64,000 nt of DNA. Origin: JAFGRU01 sp016934985 (GTDB lineage: Bacteria > Desulfobacterota > Desulfuromonadia > Desulfuromonadales > JAAYDE01). Made by a program: the position numbers and the translations under genes. Shown here in pieces: positions 62,015-64,000 of the stretch (positions within the stretch are counted from its first letter, which is position 1; every line of letters begins with the position of its first letter). The stretch lies in the NCBI GenBank assembly GCA_963665045.2, contig CAXXJQ010000009.1, forward strand, positions 372,001 to 436,000, given 5' to 3'. Below the pieces are notes generated by a model that had not been told where the DNA came from, did not search any database, and saw nothing but the letters and a program-made list of their open reading frames with translations.

Positions 62015-63028
62015 ATGACCACCGAAAATATCGAATATGAACCATTGGGTGATAGCGGAATCTCCGTCAGCAAAATCTGCCTGGGGACCTGGGCAATCGG
62101 CGGCTGGATGTGGGGCGGCACTCAAGAAGATGAATCCATCCGCACCATCCGGACGGCCCTCGCTTCGGGAGTGAATTTCATCGACACGGCGCCGGTCTAC
62201 GGCTTCGGCCGTTCCGAGGAGATTGTCGGCAAAGCCCTCAAAGACCATGTGCCGCGCGACCAAGTGGTAATCGCCACTAAAGCGGGACTTGAATGGGATG
62301 ACAAGGGCAAGGTCTTCCGGAATTCGACCCCGGAGCGTATTCATCAGGAAATTGAAGATTCCCTGCGTCGGCTGCAAACCGATTATATCGACCTTTACCA
62401 GGTCCACTGGCCCGACCCGCTTGTGCCGGTTGAGGAGACCGCAGCAGTCATGGCCACACTGCTGAATGAAGGGAAAATACGCGCCGTCGGGGTCAGCAAC
62501 TACAGCACCGAACAGATGGAGGCCTTTCGCCGGGCCGCCCCCCTGCACTCGGTTCAACCGCCCTACAACCTTTTCGAGCGCCAAATTGAAGAAGCCTTGC
62601 TGCCCTACGCAAAAAAACATGGCATTGCCGTACTCGCATACGGATCCATCTGCCGGGGCCTTCTGTCCGGCCGCATGAAACCGGATACCCGATTTGAAGG
62701 GGACGACCTGCGCCAGTTCGACCCCAAGTTCCGCAAGCTCCGTTTTCCCCAATATCTGGCCGCCGTCTCTGAACTGGATGAACTGGCGCAACAGAGGCAC
62801 GGCCGGGGGGTTCTGGAGCTGGCAGTCCGCTGGGTTATCGACCGGGGCGCCATTGCCCTCTGGGGAGCCCGCCGTCCTGACCAGCTCGAAACGGTCAGCC
62901 GGGTTTTCGGGTGGTCGCTGACGGAGCAGGACTTCAAGAATATCGACGGCATTCTGCAAAAAAATATCCCCAAGCCTATCGGCCCGGAATTCATGGCCCC
63001 GCCTGCCAGGAATTCCCAAGTCGCGTAA
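62015..63028 (+). CDS. Aldo/keto reductase
   Basis: Protein of 337 aa. The catalytic tetrad is visible: Asp in FIDTAPVYG, Tyr in VYGFGRSEE, Lys in IATKAGL and His in QVHWPDP. The NADPH-binding C-terminal AIALWGARRPDQLETV is present. GAGG precedes the ATG. It resembles AKR families that act on aldehydes or sugars; the substrate is unknown. It is monocistronic, with an inverted-repeat hairpin after it. Confidence 0.93.
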   Translation: MTTENIEYEPLGDSGISVSKICLGTWAIGGWMWGGTQEDESIRTIRTALASGVNFIDTAPVYGFGRSEEIVGKALKDHVPRDQVVIATKAGLEWDDKGKVFRNSTPERIHQEIEDSLRRLQTDYIDLYQVHWPDPLVPVEETAAVMATLLNEGKIRAVGVSNYSTEQMEAFRRAAPLHSVQPPYNLFERQIEEALLPYAKKHGIAVLAYGSICRGLLSGRMKPDTRFEGDDLRQFDPKFRKLRFPQYLAAVSELDELAQQRHGRGVLELAVRWVIDRGAIALWGARRPDQLETVSRVFGWSLTEQDFKNIDGILQKNIPKPIGPEFMAPPARNSQVA

Positions 63029-63035
63029 AACACAG

Positions 63036-63086
63036 AAAAATCAAAGCGCCCAACCTCATTTTTCAGTTTGGGCGCTTTGATCAAAA
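63036..63086 (+). terminator. Long hairpin downstream of the aldo/keto reductase
   Basis: TCAAAGCGCCCAA (63041-63053) pairs perfectly with TTGGGCGCTTTGA (63068-63080). A5 stands before and CAAAAAT after. The T run is on the minus strand side, so plus-strand termination is likely but not classical. Confidence 0.7.
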
Positions 63087-63119
63087 ATTATATTCTGCCT
63101 TGATTCACACTTTCATTTC

Positions 63120-63720
63120 ATAATCATAAAACAAAATTCCCCCCTGGGGGGATCGACCAACCCATCTTTCGACCATCAAAAAAGGTTTTTATTGCTCGAA
63201 AAAAATAAAATTTAATTTTTTTTTCATTTCATCAATATTTCCTAAAAAACCTCTTGATATTTATATCTTAATTATATAAAAAAAATTTTATAACACATCG
63301 TAATTATACATATTTTTGACATTAATTTTATCTTCGTGCAAATTAACAAAGTGAATTCAGTCAAAAAATTGGCTCTCCCCCTTGACTTAAACCTAAATTT
63401 TTTTTATGATAGCTCTCGATTTAAATAATTATTTCAATTTTATTTTTTGATTTTTAATTTATTTTTCATGCTATCTGCCAAAATATACTATTCCATTATT
63501 TTATTTCCATTCTGATTTTTAATCTATTTTTAAATATTTTACAAATACATTCATAATTTTTTAAACATATGAATAATGAATTCATTGTTTTTTAAATTTG
63601 CTGAAATTTGCCCATTTTATATTTCTTTCTTTTTTGCATTATAAATTTATTTTAAAAACCATTTTTTATAGAGAAACGACATTACAATAGTTCTACACCC
63701 TGATCCAAAAAAAGAGAAAA
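63120..63720 (+). other. Very AT-rich intergenic region upstream of ectA
   Basis: About 600 bases rich in T and A runs, far below the GC of the flanking genes, with no ORF. It probably holds the promoter of the ectoine operon; TACAAT at 63683-63688 is a possible -10, but no convincing -35 was found. No other gene was seen. Confidence 0.6.
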
Positions 63721-63723
63721 TCA

Positions 63724-64000
63724 ATGCCGGTAAAAACACGATTTCCAAAGCTTGAAGACAGCCCCAAAATTTATGAACTGATTCAGAACTCACCGCCGTT
63801 GGACTTGAACTCTCGCTATCTTTACATGTTGCAGGCGACCCATTTTCGAGACACCTGCATTGTCGCCGAACTAACCCCTGAAAATGGCGAAGCCCCCTCC
63901 CAGATAGCCGGGTTTATATCAGGTTATCGGCTCCCGGAAAATCCCGAGTCGCTCTTTATCTGGCAGGTTGCGGTCAGCTCCAGCGCCAGGGGGAAAGGCG
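63724..64000 (+). CDS. ectA: L-2,4-diaminobutyric acid acetyltransferase EctA, 3'-truncated by window edge
   Basis: The 92 visible codons begin with ATG at 63724 and stay open to the window end. PPLDLNSRYLYMLQATHFRD, TCIVAELTPENG, IAGFISGYRLPENPESLFIW and QVAVSSSARGKG match EctA throughout, including the acetyl-CoA loop. EctA acetylates diaminobutyrate in ectoine synthesis, and ectB and ectC presumably follow outside. AAGAGA precedes the start. An ectoine gene suggests a salt-stressed habitat. Confidence 0.92.
   Translation, partial: MPVKTRFPKLEDSPKIYELIQNSPPLDLNSRYLYMLQATHFRDTCIVAELTPENGEAPSQIAGFISGYRLPENPESLFIWQVAVSSSARGKG

Noticed and set aside
61973..63019. 348-codon minus-strand ORF
   Set aside because: Antisense shadow of the aldo/keto reductase, whose catalytic tetrad is visible on the plus strand.

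Overview
The window looks like chromosome of a mesophilic, anaerobic, c-di-GMP-rich Gram-negative bacterium, most likely a marine or salt-tolerant member of the Desulfuromonadia (Desulfuromonas/Geobacter/Pelobacter relatives). The grounds are inference from gene content: a 218-aa assimilatory-type sulfite reductase, a short ArgA-like acetyltransferase, an Nramp-like transporter and a DUF1847 protein of kinds common in that group, a radical SAM/hemE/hemH operon, many phosphorelay and c-di-GMP proteins, and the start of an ectoine gene (ectA) at the right edge. No rRNA, tRNA, CRISPR array, prophage or intact insertion sequence was seen.

Layout. 1-12.9 kb (+): an apparent seven-gene operon of two paralogous TonB-dependent receptors, a YfiR-like periplasmic protein, a hybrid histidine kinase with a CHASE8-like sensor, a secreted ethylbenzene-dehydrogenase-type (EB_dh) protein, a second hybrid kinase and a REC-PAS-GGDEF-EAL protein. 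It reads as an envelope-sensing unit whose output is c-di-GMP, and is the best candidate here for an undescribed system. 13.0-15.1 kb (-): a von Willebrand A lipoprotein coupled to a large coiled-coil membrane protein. 15.4-19.1 kb (+): sbcD-sbcC. 19.1-22.3 kb (-): hemH, hemE and an AhbD-like radical SAM gene, with a visible promoter. 22.4-26.3 kb: a nitronate-monooxygenase-like enzyme, a two-component pair and a small sulfite reductase. 26.4-28.1 kb (-): hisI and hisG with a small zinc-ribbon membrane protein. 28.1-34.0 kb (+): an inverted repeat pair around a 16-codon transcription unit, rsgA, a 128-aa protein, a structured leader plus an Nramp-like transporter, and a DUF1847 protein. 34.0-38.3 kb (-): an M23 peptidase, an ArgA-like GNAT, recN and nadK. 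38.4-44.3 kb (+): rarA, a PilZ-GNAT protein and a GAF/HD-GYP protein. 44.5-52.3 kb (-): a methyltransferase, a FadL-type porin, an HDOD protein, mltA, priA and a DAHP synthase. 52.5-64 kb: a cytochrome c, trmB-truD, an IclR regulator, coaE, an isochorismatase-like hydrolase, a YgjP-like metallopeptidase, hipBA, two small proteins, an aldo/keto reductase, an AT-rich block and ectA.

Five genes (HD-GYP, FadL, HDOD, YgjP-like, HipA) are interrupted by single-base frame changes. Most of these fall in short homopolymer runs, and both halves remain well conserved. This pattern fits sequencing errors better than gene decay, so these genes are marked as frameshifted with that caveat. Two repeat families are visible: a terminal-inverted-repeat element of about 170-210 bp (28.26 and 28.63 kb, inverted) and an element of about 140 bp (25.4 and 57.75 kb).
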